A stretch of 64,000 bases of DNA from Multifurca ochricompacta (Eukaryota; Basidiomycota; Agaricomycetes; Russulales; Russulaceae). The first letter of the stretch is position 1. Each line of letters begins with the position of its first letter. The stretch is from positions 1,158,649 through 1,222,648 of the forward strand of contig WTXG01000004.1 of NCBI GenBank assembly GCA_022496185.1. Direction: 5' to 3'. This document shows, piece by piece, positions 45,521 through 56,985 of the stretch. Under the pieces are notes generated by a model. The model was given only the letters and a program-made list of their open reading frames with translations. It was not told the origin of the DNA and searched no databases. A program made the translations under genes and the position numbers.

Positions 45521-47485
45521 ATGGCTATTCAGCCCCAAATTCCTATTTACACCTTCTTGAAGGATCACGATTCAATCGCGGATCAATCGTATGTTTAAAC
45601 TAAAGTTAGTTTTATTTTCTTGACATTAAATGAACAGGATTAGGCGGAGTCAGCTGTCCAACGAGTTCGAGCGTCGATTTGGCAGGAAGCCAACCCACAT
45701 TGTCCGTGCACCTGGCCGCGTTAAGTATGATTGTAATTATAGCGCCTCATCTCACCAGCGCTTCCTATAGAAAAAAAGAACTCTAACACTCCGATTTTCC
45801 AGCCTCATCGGAGAACACATTGATTACGCTCTCTTTGGCGTCTTCCCTGCAGCTATTGAACGTGACATTCTCATCGCTTGTGCGCCTCGTGCCTCCCACG
45901 AGCGTTCATATGGCGCCGTTGAGGTCCAGAATATTCACAGCAAGTATTTGCCCCGGTCTTTCACTCCTATCCGTAAGCCCGCGTTCTCTAGTGAATACGA
46001 TGAGGGCAACGGCGGAGAATGGGACCTCAATATCAACAACAACGAGTTACGTTGGGAAAGCTACGTCAAAGCTGGCTATTACGTGGGTACACGAGTTGTA
46101 CTCCCGAGACGTTCGGGCTCCTCAACTCAAAGCATGTATAGGGTGTTCTGAATAGATTCTTCTCTGCGCATGGTTACCCGGTCCCAGTGGATTTACTCAT
46201 CGCAGGTACAGTACCTGCAGGCTCTGGCCTTTCCTCATCTGCTGCTTTGGTTGTTGCTTCAACCCTTGCATTCCTTGCCGTAAACAACAAACTCGAGGGT
46301 GTTACCAAGCATACACTCGTAGAGATGGCAATGGAAAATGAGAAGAGAGTTGGGGTGAACAGCGGAGGGTATGCTCTCTGCTCTTCGCGAGCGCTTCCTA
46401 GTGACCAAGAAGCAAACCCAGTATGGACCAAGCTGCTTCAGTTTTGTCGACTCCGTCTTCCGCGCTTTATGTCAGCTTTTACCCTCATCTCACTGCTTCC
46501 CCCGCGGTAATTCCTCGAGGCACGCTGGTGCTCGCCAGTTCCTGTATAACATCTGAGAAAGCTACGCATGCCCGCACACGCTATAACTTACGTGTCGTCG
46601 AGACGCTTGTGGCCGCGCGGATTCTCGCTCGCCACCTAAACATACACGTCGGCTCCCGCGAGCGAATAACTCTACGGGAGGTCGTAGGTCGCTTCTGTGG
46701 AGAACCGGAAGGGGGATGGCTAGAGGACTCTGGCGACTTACGTGCGGCTCTAGAGAAAACTGTAGGCTATATCGGAAAATTACGACCTGCGAGTGCGGAT
46801 TCCGATGGCCAAGAGGGTGTTACCCTGGAAACCATGATCGAGTGGAGCGGCCTTTCGGAGGAAGATTTCAACAAAGTATACTTGAGCTGGGTAGATGGTC
46901 CGTGCTCTGTCTGCCCTCACCTTTCCGGCTCAATCCACCACACGCAGTGGAAGCAACCCACTTCCAGCTTTACAAACGTGCAAGGCACGTGCTGACAGAA
47001 GCTCTGCGCGTGCTTCGATTTCGCGACATCTGCATTGCTAATCATGAGGGGGTATCGGATGCAGTCTTGTGCGAACTTGGAGAGCTCATGAATGCATCAC
47101 AAACGAGCTGCAGTGTTGACTATGACTGTTCTTGTCAAGAGCTCGACCAACTGACACAGATTTGTCGCGATGCTGGCGCGTACGGAAGCCGGCTTACTGG
47201 CAAGTATCTCTAGTGTACAGTTGAAGATGTGGTGGAGTTCTAATTTTTTTGTAGGTGCGGGTTGGGGAGGTTTCACAGTCTCCCTCGTCGCGGAAGATAG
47301 GGTCACCCAATTCGTTGAGACGCTGAGACTGGCTTACGAACCATTCAATAATTTGGGTGATGAGGCTCTGGCAGAAGTTTTGTTCTCAACAAAACCGAGC
47401 GGTGGTGCTTGTGGTGTGTGTCCATACCTTGAGTTAATTTATATGCTCACTGGTGGATATTATCGTAGTTTACGTGGCAAATTAG
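45521..47485 (+). CDS. GAL1: Galactokinase
   Basis: First enzyme of the Leloir pathway: it phosphorylates alpha-D-galactose at C1 with ATP in the cytosol. Eight exons (45521-45588, 45638-45724, 45803-46082, 46142-46368, 46422-46897, 46948-47199, 47255-47413, 47469-47485) give an unbroken 521 aa. Signature GRVNLIGEHIDY lies near residues 49-60. The GHMP ATP-binding motif PAGSGLSSSAA lies near 170-180. VNSGGMDQAAS follows, and the third motif GAYGSRLTGAGWGG lies near the end. The C-terminus GGACVYVAN uses a tiny 17-nt last exon. Intron 6 begins with GC (GCAAGT), a known minor donor class. No frame breaks. It lies outside the terpene locus in function and probably marks its right border. Confidence 0.95.
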
Positions 47486-47950
47486 TACAGAACCAAATGA
47501 TCTTTGCAGAATTAGACTTCGTCACGTGTTGTAAACTTTCACACGTGACTGTGCCTCGGTTTCCCACGCAGTCTCAAGCCCACATGGGACATGAAAGATT
47601 GCATGGGCCCCGAGGCTGCCATGTTGCCCGAAGCCTGACCTGATTCAATTCGGGACATGTTGCATCATCGGACCTTGTGGCGACACATGTTCCACATGTA
47701 TCCGTTAATACGTTCTGACATGTTTATACACCAGCATCCGTGATTTCTTCCAGAGAGCACCCCATGCGCATGCGCGCAACCATTCGCTGGACACTCCCCT
47801 TTCCTACTGGTGCGCTTTTGTCCGACGACCCACGTTCTAATCCAGTTGCAGATTGAGAGGCTCCCGACTTCGGAGTCGGGTGCTGTGTCTATTATTGTCA
47901 GACATGTATAAATAAAGAGCCAAGTTGTAGTGCCATCTCAAACACAACTT
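47486..47950. promoter_or_regulatory. Spacer and promoter of phosphoesterase 1
   Basis: No coding potential. An AATAAA-like signal and TATAAATAAA are present near 47907-47916, about 40 bp before the ATG at 47951. Confidence 0.5.
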
Positions 47951-49433
47951 ATGGCGCTTACTGTTCTACTCTCGTTTCTCTCAGCGGCCTTTGTGGCGCA
48001 GGCATGAGCGTAATTTTCTGACCCACCCCTTTTACTCACCAGTAGACAGGCTATAACTTTCGTCCCCCCGTCGACTAGCCCGACCGCCACATCAACGAAC
48101 TATGTTGGCGCAACTAACGGATCCCTCCCAATATCGCCGGTAGTCCCGGGTCGATTTTTTGACCGCATTATTCAGGTTAATATCCGGGTAATACATTGCC
48201 CTCGCTGTGTGCTAACTTCAAGCTTCAGATCTGGCTCGAAAATACTGACTTCGCAACTGCCTCTGCTGCTGTATGTTTATTCTTTCTTTTTCACACTGAT
48301 GTACCCCTTTATTGACGTGCACATGTACTAGCCTGAGTTTCAATCACTCGCCAGCCGAGGGATATTACTTAATTCGTACTACGGCCTCACACATCCTTCC
48401 GAGCCCAATTATGTTGCGACCGTTGGGGGAGATTTCTGGGGCATGGCAAGCGACAACCTCTTTAATATCCCCAGCAAGTGCGTCAAGAGCTTTCACGCGT
48501 AGCCATTATTCTTTACACTGACCGTCGGGTATAGCATTGCTACTATCGTTGACCTCCTTGACACAAAGTCTATATCCTGGGCATCCTATCAGGAGAATAT
48601 GCCCACTGATGGCTTCACAGGCTTCAGGTCAGTATGTTTTCGCTTGTGAGAAAAGCCTGTCTGAATGGAGCGAAGCTTTTCTTCTGCGAATTATTTATCC
48701 CCTGGTTCCTCCCGCACGTTCTACGTGCGCAAGCACAATCCATTGATTATCTACGACTCTGTCGCAACAGTGCCTTCTCGTGCCGCGAGGATCCGCAACT
48801 TCAACGACTTTGCGGCAGACGTCAACGCGAACGCAATCCCACAGTGGGTCTTCGTAACTCCGAACCTCGTCAACGACGGCCACGATACCGACGTCACATT
48901 CACTTCCTCGTGGCTCAAATATTGGCTTGAACCACTGCTTGCGAATCCGAACTTTAACGACGGTCGCACGCTTATATTGCTTACGTTCGACGAGAACGAG
49001 ACCAAAACGGTGAACAATCAGGTCTTTGCCCTTCTCCTTGGGGCTCCATCCCGGCCTCTCTTCAGGGGACAACTGATTCGACGTTCTACACGCATTACTC
49101 GGCACTCAGCACGGTGCAGGCGAACTGGGCTCTTGGCTCTCTCGGCCGCTTTGATACAGACAAGTATGTTCCGGTGGTGCCCCGCGCCCAGACATCCTCT
49201 TGTATCTTACCACCCAACCTGACCATCTATATAGGACACTTGCAAATGTGTATTCGCCCGTTGCTGCAGCCGTGGGCTACACTAACAAAGTTGTGACCGG
49301 TACTTCGATTCCTGATTTTAGTCAGAGCGGCACGACCCCCGGTCCGTTGAACCCAAACCCGGGTCTCGTCACACCATACCCTGCGCCAGACACATCCGCT
49401 GTCGGCGCAGGCGGTGGACCCGTCTTCGTCTAA
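47951..49433 (+). CDS. Secreted phosphoesterase 1 (acid phosphatase-like, PF04185 type)
   Basis: Extracellular phosphoesterase of the fungal PhoA/acid-phosphatase group. Signal peptide MALTVLLSFLSAAFVAQA is split by an intron with a GC donor. Core motifs in order: IWLENTDF (metal-binding ENTxF), LTHPSEPNYVA, GDFWGMASDN, ATIVDLLDTKSISWASYQEN, YVRKHNPLIIYDSV, PQWVFVTPNLVNDGHDTDV, ILLTFDENE and STFYTHYSALSTVQANWALG. The Gly/Pro-rich tail ends GAGGGPVFV. Between FALLLG and TTDSTFYT one base is missing in the GGGG at 49040-49043; the intact twin reads LLGGAIPKHLHGTTDST there. It is tandem with copy 2, 3.2 kb downstream, both on plus. The substrate is not predictable; phosphate scavenging is the usual role. 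Confidence 0.88.
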
Positions 49434-52400
49434 TAGCGCTATGGAAAGTGCTAGGGGGCTGGACTCAGCCGCTCCACTAGCGCGGGATTGGCGAAGGTTG
49501 TGTGATGGTTGGCCAATAGATATATCGTTCATGTTCTAGTTTGACCGCGGCCACACGGCCCGAAACGCAGTCCCCTGTTCTCCAAAAATTGTGTGTCCGT
49601 GTCACGTCTCAAACACCTCGTTCTGTAGACTCGTGCCATGTATTTTGCCGAGACAACGCGTGTGTGGTGGTGAAAGAAACCGTTGCGGATGCCGGGTGTG
49701 CCCGGACGCACACGCCATCGAAACGCTTAGTTTTGAGGTCGGGGCTCTGCCAAGGCCAAGGTCCAAGGGCACAAAGTGTACCTAACCTACTTGGAAGCCG
49801 GAAGCCACACCCCGTGCGTGTTCGGGACGGAACAGACATCGGCAGTTCCCGGTAAACCGTAGTGGCCCCTTAAAAGAACAAGAGCTCAATGTTCTGTTCT
49901 CTCTCCCATGCTCCCATGCCATGATGCCATGGAAGCAGCTACCTCCTGCAACTACTCAACACTAAATATATACAACCAAAATCCCCTACCCGTGTCGTTA
50001 TTCGCAACAATGCGTCAAACTCTTACCTCCCGCAAGCTGCGCTGAATTTACAACCCACAATGGATCTAAATGAGTTGCGTTACAGTCTTCCGGCCCAGAT
50101 GCTGAAACGTACCTTACGTGAATCTGACAGGTGTCTTATTCGTACGGAATTGTTGCACGGGCAGGAACATTTCCTGGTTGTGCAGGCCTCACGGGGAGCT
50201 TCTTTATCCTTCCGGAATAAATCCAATCATTTGATTAAGAGGACCTGAAGTGTCTACACCCTCGTGGGGCCTCATAAAGACTTGAGCGTTTGAGCTAGGG
50301 GCTCTCGGCATCGGACATCCAAGGGGCTTCTCAACAGACTCGCGAAGCGGCATTCGCTCCGGGCCGCGCTCGCTCGCTATTGGTGTTGGCACTCTCAACG
50401 TTTTTAAACTAGTTCCTCGAGAAAATACTCAAAATGTTCTCAGAAACGCGTATTGGCCATCGAGGCCTTGTACCTCGCACCAGTCTACAGTGTGGCAGAT
50501 TGGATTCGATTGCGGTGATTAGATGCGGTCGTTATAACACCTTCTCCTTAACATTACGGTTTGCGAACAGATAGACCAAGATGGTGGCGCTGTGCGACAG
50601 AAAAAAATTGGCAAGTTATCATTTCACAAATTAATTTTTATTTATTTTTTAAATTAATTTTATTTACTCGTTTGAAAGGCATTGCTCAAGCCGCGCGGCT
50701 ACTAGACAGAGGGCCCCAGTAACTACTATGGTTGACAATTAGGGTGTGGGAACCCCGTAGGGAAATAGTATAGCGAGCACAAACGCATCCGCCATGTATA
50801 GTCCAAGTCCGAGACCATCTTACTCTGCTAGGCTTAATCTGGCAATTTCACAAGTTTCACCCCTGGGAATGAGCCTGTTCGAAATAGGGTGCTCGAGAAT
50901 TATCGCGCAGTAGTAGACAATTGTCCTCACAAAAACGAGTTATGATGGCTATGTGGTGGTTATCAGCGGCATCTACAAGGGCACAGTATGATTTCTTAAT
51001 GCAATGCACCGACCCCGGCTGTTACCGAATACCCAACCAACTGAACACCGCGCAACTGCCACGCACTGTCATTCTCGAACTCGAACATGAACTTGAATGC
51101 TTCCTCAGGCGTCGGGATCCAAGTATCCCCTTCCAAGGTCCTTACCCTTCAACGGCCTCAAAAATAGGGGGCCTATCATTGTCCACATCTGTGTCTCTTT
51201 GACCTGTGTGATAGTTGGTCTGCCCGCCTCCGTCGTCAGTAAGGCAAGCCTTCTGTCTACCCATTATGCTCAACATTCGACTAATGTCTTTAGCTCTGGC
51301 CTTTTTGGTAATATTTTCTCGGGGAACCTAAAGATATCCCCTTTGTCACACCACAGAACAATGCTCACGCACGCACGCACGGCGACCTACGTAGGGTCCA
51401 GAGAACTGGCAATTGTGCATGTTCTCACTCGTCGCGCTGTTCCTTATGAGCGCCTAACGTTCCGCCACGTACCTCTGGTCGGAAGTGGTATTGCTATCAG
51501 GTTTCTCGATAGCTGCGAACAAATTGATCTTGTTGGGAAGCTATGAGCCTTTGGCGATTCACCCGAATAGCTTTGCTGAAGTCGATGGTCCTCACACCGT
51601 TCACTTATGACCTCTTTGTCCTAGTTGACGTTCTTTGCTTTCAACTTTGTGAGGGCGTGACGACAGGGGCATTGGTTTCACTCCAACCCCTTGTCTTACT
51701 CCTCACCCTCGTGGGAGTGCTTCGCGTGTAATCCTGTCCGGGAGTGCCAAGCCCATGATTATATCCGATCTAGGATGCACCGCAGTAGGTCGTAACTACA
51801 CATGGTGTCAACTTGTACAATTTCCCGTGATGCTGGTATGTTTGTCTACTGTCGGCAGGTCCTCCACCTTAGGGTGCAAGTCTGTGCTGAAGTGCTAATC
51901 CGTAGTAGCTTCTTCTGGCTAGGAAAGCTCAACTGTGTACTTCCTGGTCGCGTAAGACGTAGTTGGTCATTTCGCGGACGACCTAGAAAAACCGTACATC
52001 CTCACAGACGGATGAAGGTTCGAGTGGGAATTGAGTCGTGGTTTGGTCGGAACCAATAAACATGTCAGCCATGGGTTCTCTATGAATTATCCTCCAAATG
52101 CAAACGACACAATTGGGCAGTGGGTTCACATCCCTTTACAGCCGGTTTTGGCTATAGCAATTGCAGCGACGGCATTGACCTGATGGCCTGATGGACTTCA
52201 TAACGGAAGTTCTGAGATGTGACAATTGCACCCGATTGTACACATAAGCTGTCATGTCTGCATCTTAATTATGTTCCTATCCAGGAACCGGGGTGCCACC
52301 TGGTTTCGTGGCAACAACTCCTCATACCTCTGTGGGAAGCTCAGGCTATGGCCAACGTGTCTTTATATTCCCGCAGTACAACTCCGCCTCTTTGAGCGTG

Positions 52401-52615
52401 CGTTCTCCCATTCGTCGAGCGGCTCTATGTGAATTCCGGACTCCTCACAAACCCGCATCTAGGTCGGTCGACTCGCATTAGTTATTATAAAGAGCTTCTA
52501 GAATGGTGGGTACCTGGAATGAATAGAGTCAGAGTCGCCTTCTTACGAAAGGAATAACGTCTTCGGTTATTATATATATTACGAAGGTCATGGGTACGAC
52601 TTCAAGACACCCAGC
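49434..52615. other. Spacer between the two phosphoesterases
   Basis: No gene supported. One SINE-like tail lies at 50660-50730. Open frames at 51097-51546 and 52226-52481 have no motifs that can be defended, although the second (VPPGFVATTPHTSVGSSGYG) might be coding remnant. Confidence 0.45.
50660..50730 (-). repeat. SINE-like 3' end, copy 3 (diverged)
   Basis: Minus-strand CATAGTAGTTACTGGGGCCC, CTAGTAGCCGCGCGGCTTGA and GCAATGCC then AAACGAGTAAATAAAATTAA correspond to the blocks in 17101-17176, with more differences. Confidence 0.5.
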
Positions 52616-54110
52616 ATGAAGTTTTCTGTGCTTTACCTGCTCCTTCTTCCGGTAGCCGTTGTAGCACAGGCAAGACCATACAATTTAATGTGCATTGCGC
52701 CGCTCACTGACGGATAGGTGCCAACCTTTGTACCGCCATCCCTTGGTCCAACTGTTACTTCACCCAATTATGTTGGGTCCACTAACGGATCCCTTCCTAG
52801 GAGCAAAAAGTACACGGCAAATCCTTTGACCGCTTTATTCAGGTGAATTCGCAGGAGCTTCTTATTCGCGACAAACCGTTAGCTGACCTCTGCTACTAGA
52901 TATGGCTCGAAAACACTGACTTTGAAACCGCTAATGCGACAGTGTGTACTTCCTCTTTCGCTGCCTATTGACACTTACAACGTATATACATCAGGCCGAA
53001 TTTCAAAAGCTTGCCAGCCAAGGAATATTGCTAGATCAATACTTCGCACTTACGCACCCTTCGGAGCCCAATTACGTCGCGGGCGTGGCTGGCGATTTTT
53101 GGGGTATGGCCAACGACGGGTTCTTTGCTATTCCGAGCAAGTAAGTGGAGAATCTTAAAGAGTAACTGCCGTTCCGTGCCCTGACCTTGACACGCAGCAT
53201 TTCAACCATAGTAGATCTTCTTGACACAAAGGACATATCTTGGGCCTCCTACCAAGAGAACGCCCCCGCTGATGGTTTCACAGGTTTCAGGTCAGTGTGC
53301 CCTCCTCTATTGGAAATCCCTTTCTGACAGAAAGTGAAGTTTCGCATCTGTAAACTACCTATCCCCCGGTGCCCCTCCGCGCACGTTCTACGTGCGCAAG
53401 CATAACCCATTGATTATCTACGACTCTGTCGCGACAGTACCTTCTCGCGCCGCAAGGATCCGTAACTTCAATGACTTTGCGGCAGATGTAAATGCGAGCG
53501 CGATCCCACAATGGCTCTTTGTGACCCCAAATTTGGTTAATGATGGGCATGATACCGACATGACTTTCACGTCCGCGTGGCTCGAGTTCTGGCTTGAACC
53601 ACTGCTCACCGACCGGCGGTTTAATGACGAGCATACGCTCATACTACTCACGTTCGACGAGAATGAAACCAAGGGGACAAACAATCGCATTTGGGCGGCT
53701 CTCCTCGGTGGCGCAATCCCCAAGCACCTCCACGGGACGACCGACTCGACGTTCTACACGCACTATTCAGCACTGAGCACCGTGCAAGCAAACTGGGGCC
53801 TTGGCTCACTCGGCCGCTTCGACACAGACAAGTGAGTGGTAGCGACAGTGTCCTCCGCACAACTTCATTTTCTCATCCCATATACCCATCTCATAATAGA
53901 ATACTTGCAAACGTCTACGCGCCTGTCGCTGACGCAGTGGGCTTCAAGAATACGGATGTGCCACCTTCCGCAGTTCCGCTCCTCAACCAGAGCGGCACGA
54001 CGCCCGGCCCGCTAAACCCAAACCCAGCCTTGTTCGCTCCCTTCCCGCCGCCGGACACGTCCGCGGTCGGTGCAGGCGGTGGGCCCGTGTTTGTTCCATC
54101 GGGTAACTAG
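52616..54110 (+). CDS. Secreted phosphoesterase 2 (acid phosphatase-like, PF04185 type)
   Basis: Tandem paralogue of copy 1. Signal peptide MKFSVLYLLLLPVAVVAQ is followed by an intron with a GC donor at the same place as in copy 1. Motifs: IWLENTDFETANAT, FALTHPSEPNYVAGVAGDFW, STIVDLLDTKDISWASYQEN, RTFYVRKHNPLIIYDSVATV, PQWLFVTPNLVNDGHDTDMT, ILLTFDENETKGTN and HLHGTTDSTFYTHYSAL. The tail GAGGGPVFVPSGN stops at 54108-54110. The exon after the signal reads VPTFVPPSLGPTVTSPNYVG then PRSKK, after which the frame must shift for HGKSFDRFIQ. One base appears lost in the A-run at 52805-52809. Otherwise the gene is complete and similar in length to copy 1. Confidence 0.88.
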
Positions 54111-56589
54111 ACCAACACCAAGAATCACCACGACTGAGAACTGGTGGAACAGCATCTTCCCTTGACATGGGGGCCTGTGTGTGTGGATCTGCAGCAGTTA
54201 TGGTTACGCCGCCCGGGATATGGTGCCCTTGCGTAGTCATGATAAGAAGACATGTAATCCATCGAGATCAGTACCATATTGCCTCTCTGTGCGCCTTTGC
54301 AATGGTCCTTCCCTGAAACTGCCCATGTTTGTTTCATTGCAAAAGTTGACTCCAGCCCCGCTGCACTACTGACTGAGCCCACTCGAGTTATACACGTGTG
54401 GAAGGCCCGATCCTCTGCTGCGTGGTGCCTAGGACTTGAGGTAAACACAAGGATAGAGCACCTCAACACGCTGACTAATGACCTTACTAGACCTTGGATA
54501 GCTTAGCGTTGAAGGGGGAGGGGGCACCTCACAATATCATTGGGGTGGAGGCGGGCCTCATCGTCATTGAAAAGGGTCATGATAGAATTCTTTGTCATGA
54601 CTGCATGCGAATGCAAACCAGAAAGGCACGAGCCCGAATACTACTATAATAGCGGGATCCGTAGGCGTTCATAGACATCTAAATAGCTCTCAAGACTAGG
54701 GAAGGGCGCCGGTTGGTTAGGGCAGTCTGATGAAACGGGATATTGGCGATCGTTGAGGCCAACTTGCGATTAAGTTCCGCCAACCGCTGCCAAATGTCAC
54801 CGACTATATCGGAAGGGTAAGATGATCAAGACAGCCAAAATTTCGATCAATAAAACATCGTTGGCGGCTGTTGGCTCGTTAAGACGGTGTCTGAGCATAT
54901 TGAACTCAGGTCTCAACAACCTTGCTTTTCTCGACGATCGTAATTCTCTTTGCATTTGCATTATGTCTGCCACTCGAGCCGATTACTCCTAACTGCCTCG
55001 AAAGAATATAAAAATTAAAACAATAGCAATTGCAACTCTCCTGACGCCGTCTCGGCTATTTTTTGCTTTTGCAAACATGGGCTATTGAAATGGCTTAATC
55101 CGATGGTTCATATACTCCGCAGCATGTAACTATTGCACCGAAGCGGTCGCTATCTAAGGAACACACTGATGTGCGGGGGTTGCTTAAATAATTCCCGTTG
55201 GTTGGGCGGGGAACGGCGGCCTCTGAGTACGGGTCTGTCCATCTCTCGCCTCCTGGTCTGATGTTACAGTTGAGATCTGATGACTTGTACGATATCTTTC
55301 TTCTTCACTCTGCCTTCTACACTTGGCTCTCAGCCCTTACACACCTAGGCAGCGGTCCTCAAATACATCATACTACACGACGTCACTATTCGAAGCTTCC
55401 AGTAGTATAGAAGGGTTCTTGTATTCAAGATGTTACCTCTAAGCTCAGACTCCATAGGAAGAAAAAGAAAGATATCGTATAAGTTACCTGACTCTCAACG
55501 GTCGAGCTATGACACGGTCGCTTACCTATTCAAGCACACTCGAAAAAACTTCCTTCAATATACACCGGTATCCCACTCACGCCCCAGTTCATGAAGGCGC
55601 TTGGGAAGATAATCAGGTGCTATTCTATTCACTCTCGCACTTTCCACCAATGCAATGACGCCTTATCAAATCACAAATTGCGCGCGAAATACACCATAGC
55701 AGAACTGCGACGTGGTTAATCAGGGTCACACTTTTAATAAGTGGAAGATGAACGGTGGCTTGCTATGGATACTGCGGAAATTTGTACGCTTCTTCCATTG
55801 TGTTCGCCCCTTTACGTCTGAGTTGTTTCTTTGGTTCCGAGGCGAGCTGATGAAAGACCAGTCTCTTTGTATCGTGTTTCAGCGCTACAAAACACATCCT
55901 GTTGATAAGCTCCATGGTCATCGAGGACATCAAGCGCATGGGTAGAGTTCGTATCAACCTTGATGGCATACTTCAATTTCGACTTCAAGGACGTTATAAA
56001 GAGTGATGTATTCCAACAAGCATCAAGCGTGCTCTGGATGAACCGCCGACTACACTGGATGAAACCATATGAACGGACATGAGAAGGGAATCCCGAGAAG
56101 AAACCAGCAGCAGGAGCGCGACTTCTTCGAGAGTCTTTTGGAATTGGTTCGCCCCATTCGTGTTGAAGAGCTTTCGGAGGCCATTGTGATTCAATTTGAC
56201 TCCCAAGTGGTGCTCAAGGTACCTCACTACGCTGCTCCAGCTAGACGACGGTATCAGCAAGGATTGTAAATGAATAACTTTCCCCTGGCTTGCTATGCAG
56301 CTCAGCACTGGGTTGAGTATGCCATATTTTCATTTTCGAGCATGGATTTGGGTCCATGACATGGACGACTCAAGCCTGGGCATGCTACAACAATTGCTCG
56401 ATCTCGTGATTTTACCTAGCGCCGAAAAAGAACAGGGTAGGTTTGTCTTCTTGCAGGTGATGTTCCGTTTGATCTTGACTATCATAGAACAGCACAAGGA
56501 GTGATCTGTCTATCATTTTGAGCGAGAAGTTGAATTGGCCTTGTCAGTATACAGGTAACATGTTCAGCTGCTGAGAGTGGTACGATTTG
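54111..56589. other. Spacer, no gene supported
   Basis: Short open frames near 55198-55410, 55712-55945 and 55994-56308 lack known motifs and do not join by plausible introns. Possibly worn repeat-derived DNA. Confidence 0.45.
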
Positions 56590-56985
56590 TCCGGTCTGTT
56601 GTCATGTGATTCATGTACTTTACTTTTCCTTTCCCTTCTTTCGCTTTCTACTCTTTTCTAGTCCCTTCGACCCCTCAGTTAGCGCCCACAACGGCTTGGT
56701 AGCTACTCGGTGTCATCCTTTAAGATCTCTCAAGAAGGTTCTAGTTAAGTACAACGTCATCAATAGCTTTACATATTTATACCAGATTTTGAGAGCCTTG
56801 CATTCCAGTTTCAAGTTCTTTGAAGTCTGGTTAAATAGACAAAGCTTTTAATGATGTTGTATCAATTAGAATCTTCCTATGAAGGATGACATTGAGTGAC
56901 TGTGGAGGTGTTGAGGATGCTGCCTGGAGATCAAAAAGGAAAATCAGAGTACATGGATCACATGACATCAGAACAGACAGATCAT
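56590..56985. mobile_element. Foldback (MITE-like) element of about 400 bp
   Basis: The left arm (56590-56795) starts CTGTTGTCATGTGATTCATG and ends ATATTTATACCAGATT. The right arm (56826-56985), read on the minus strand, starts CTGTTCTGATGTCATGTGAT and ends CTATTTAACCAGA, with shared internal blocks (AATGTCATCCTT, AGCTTT). A spacer of about 30 bp separates them. No coding capacity. A single arm of the same family lies at 28075-28215. Confidence 0.65.

Noticed and set aside
51097..51546. Plus-strand 149-aa frame between the phosphoesterases
   Set aside because: No family signature and no signal or membrane pattern; could be remnant but cannot be supported.
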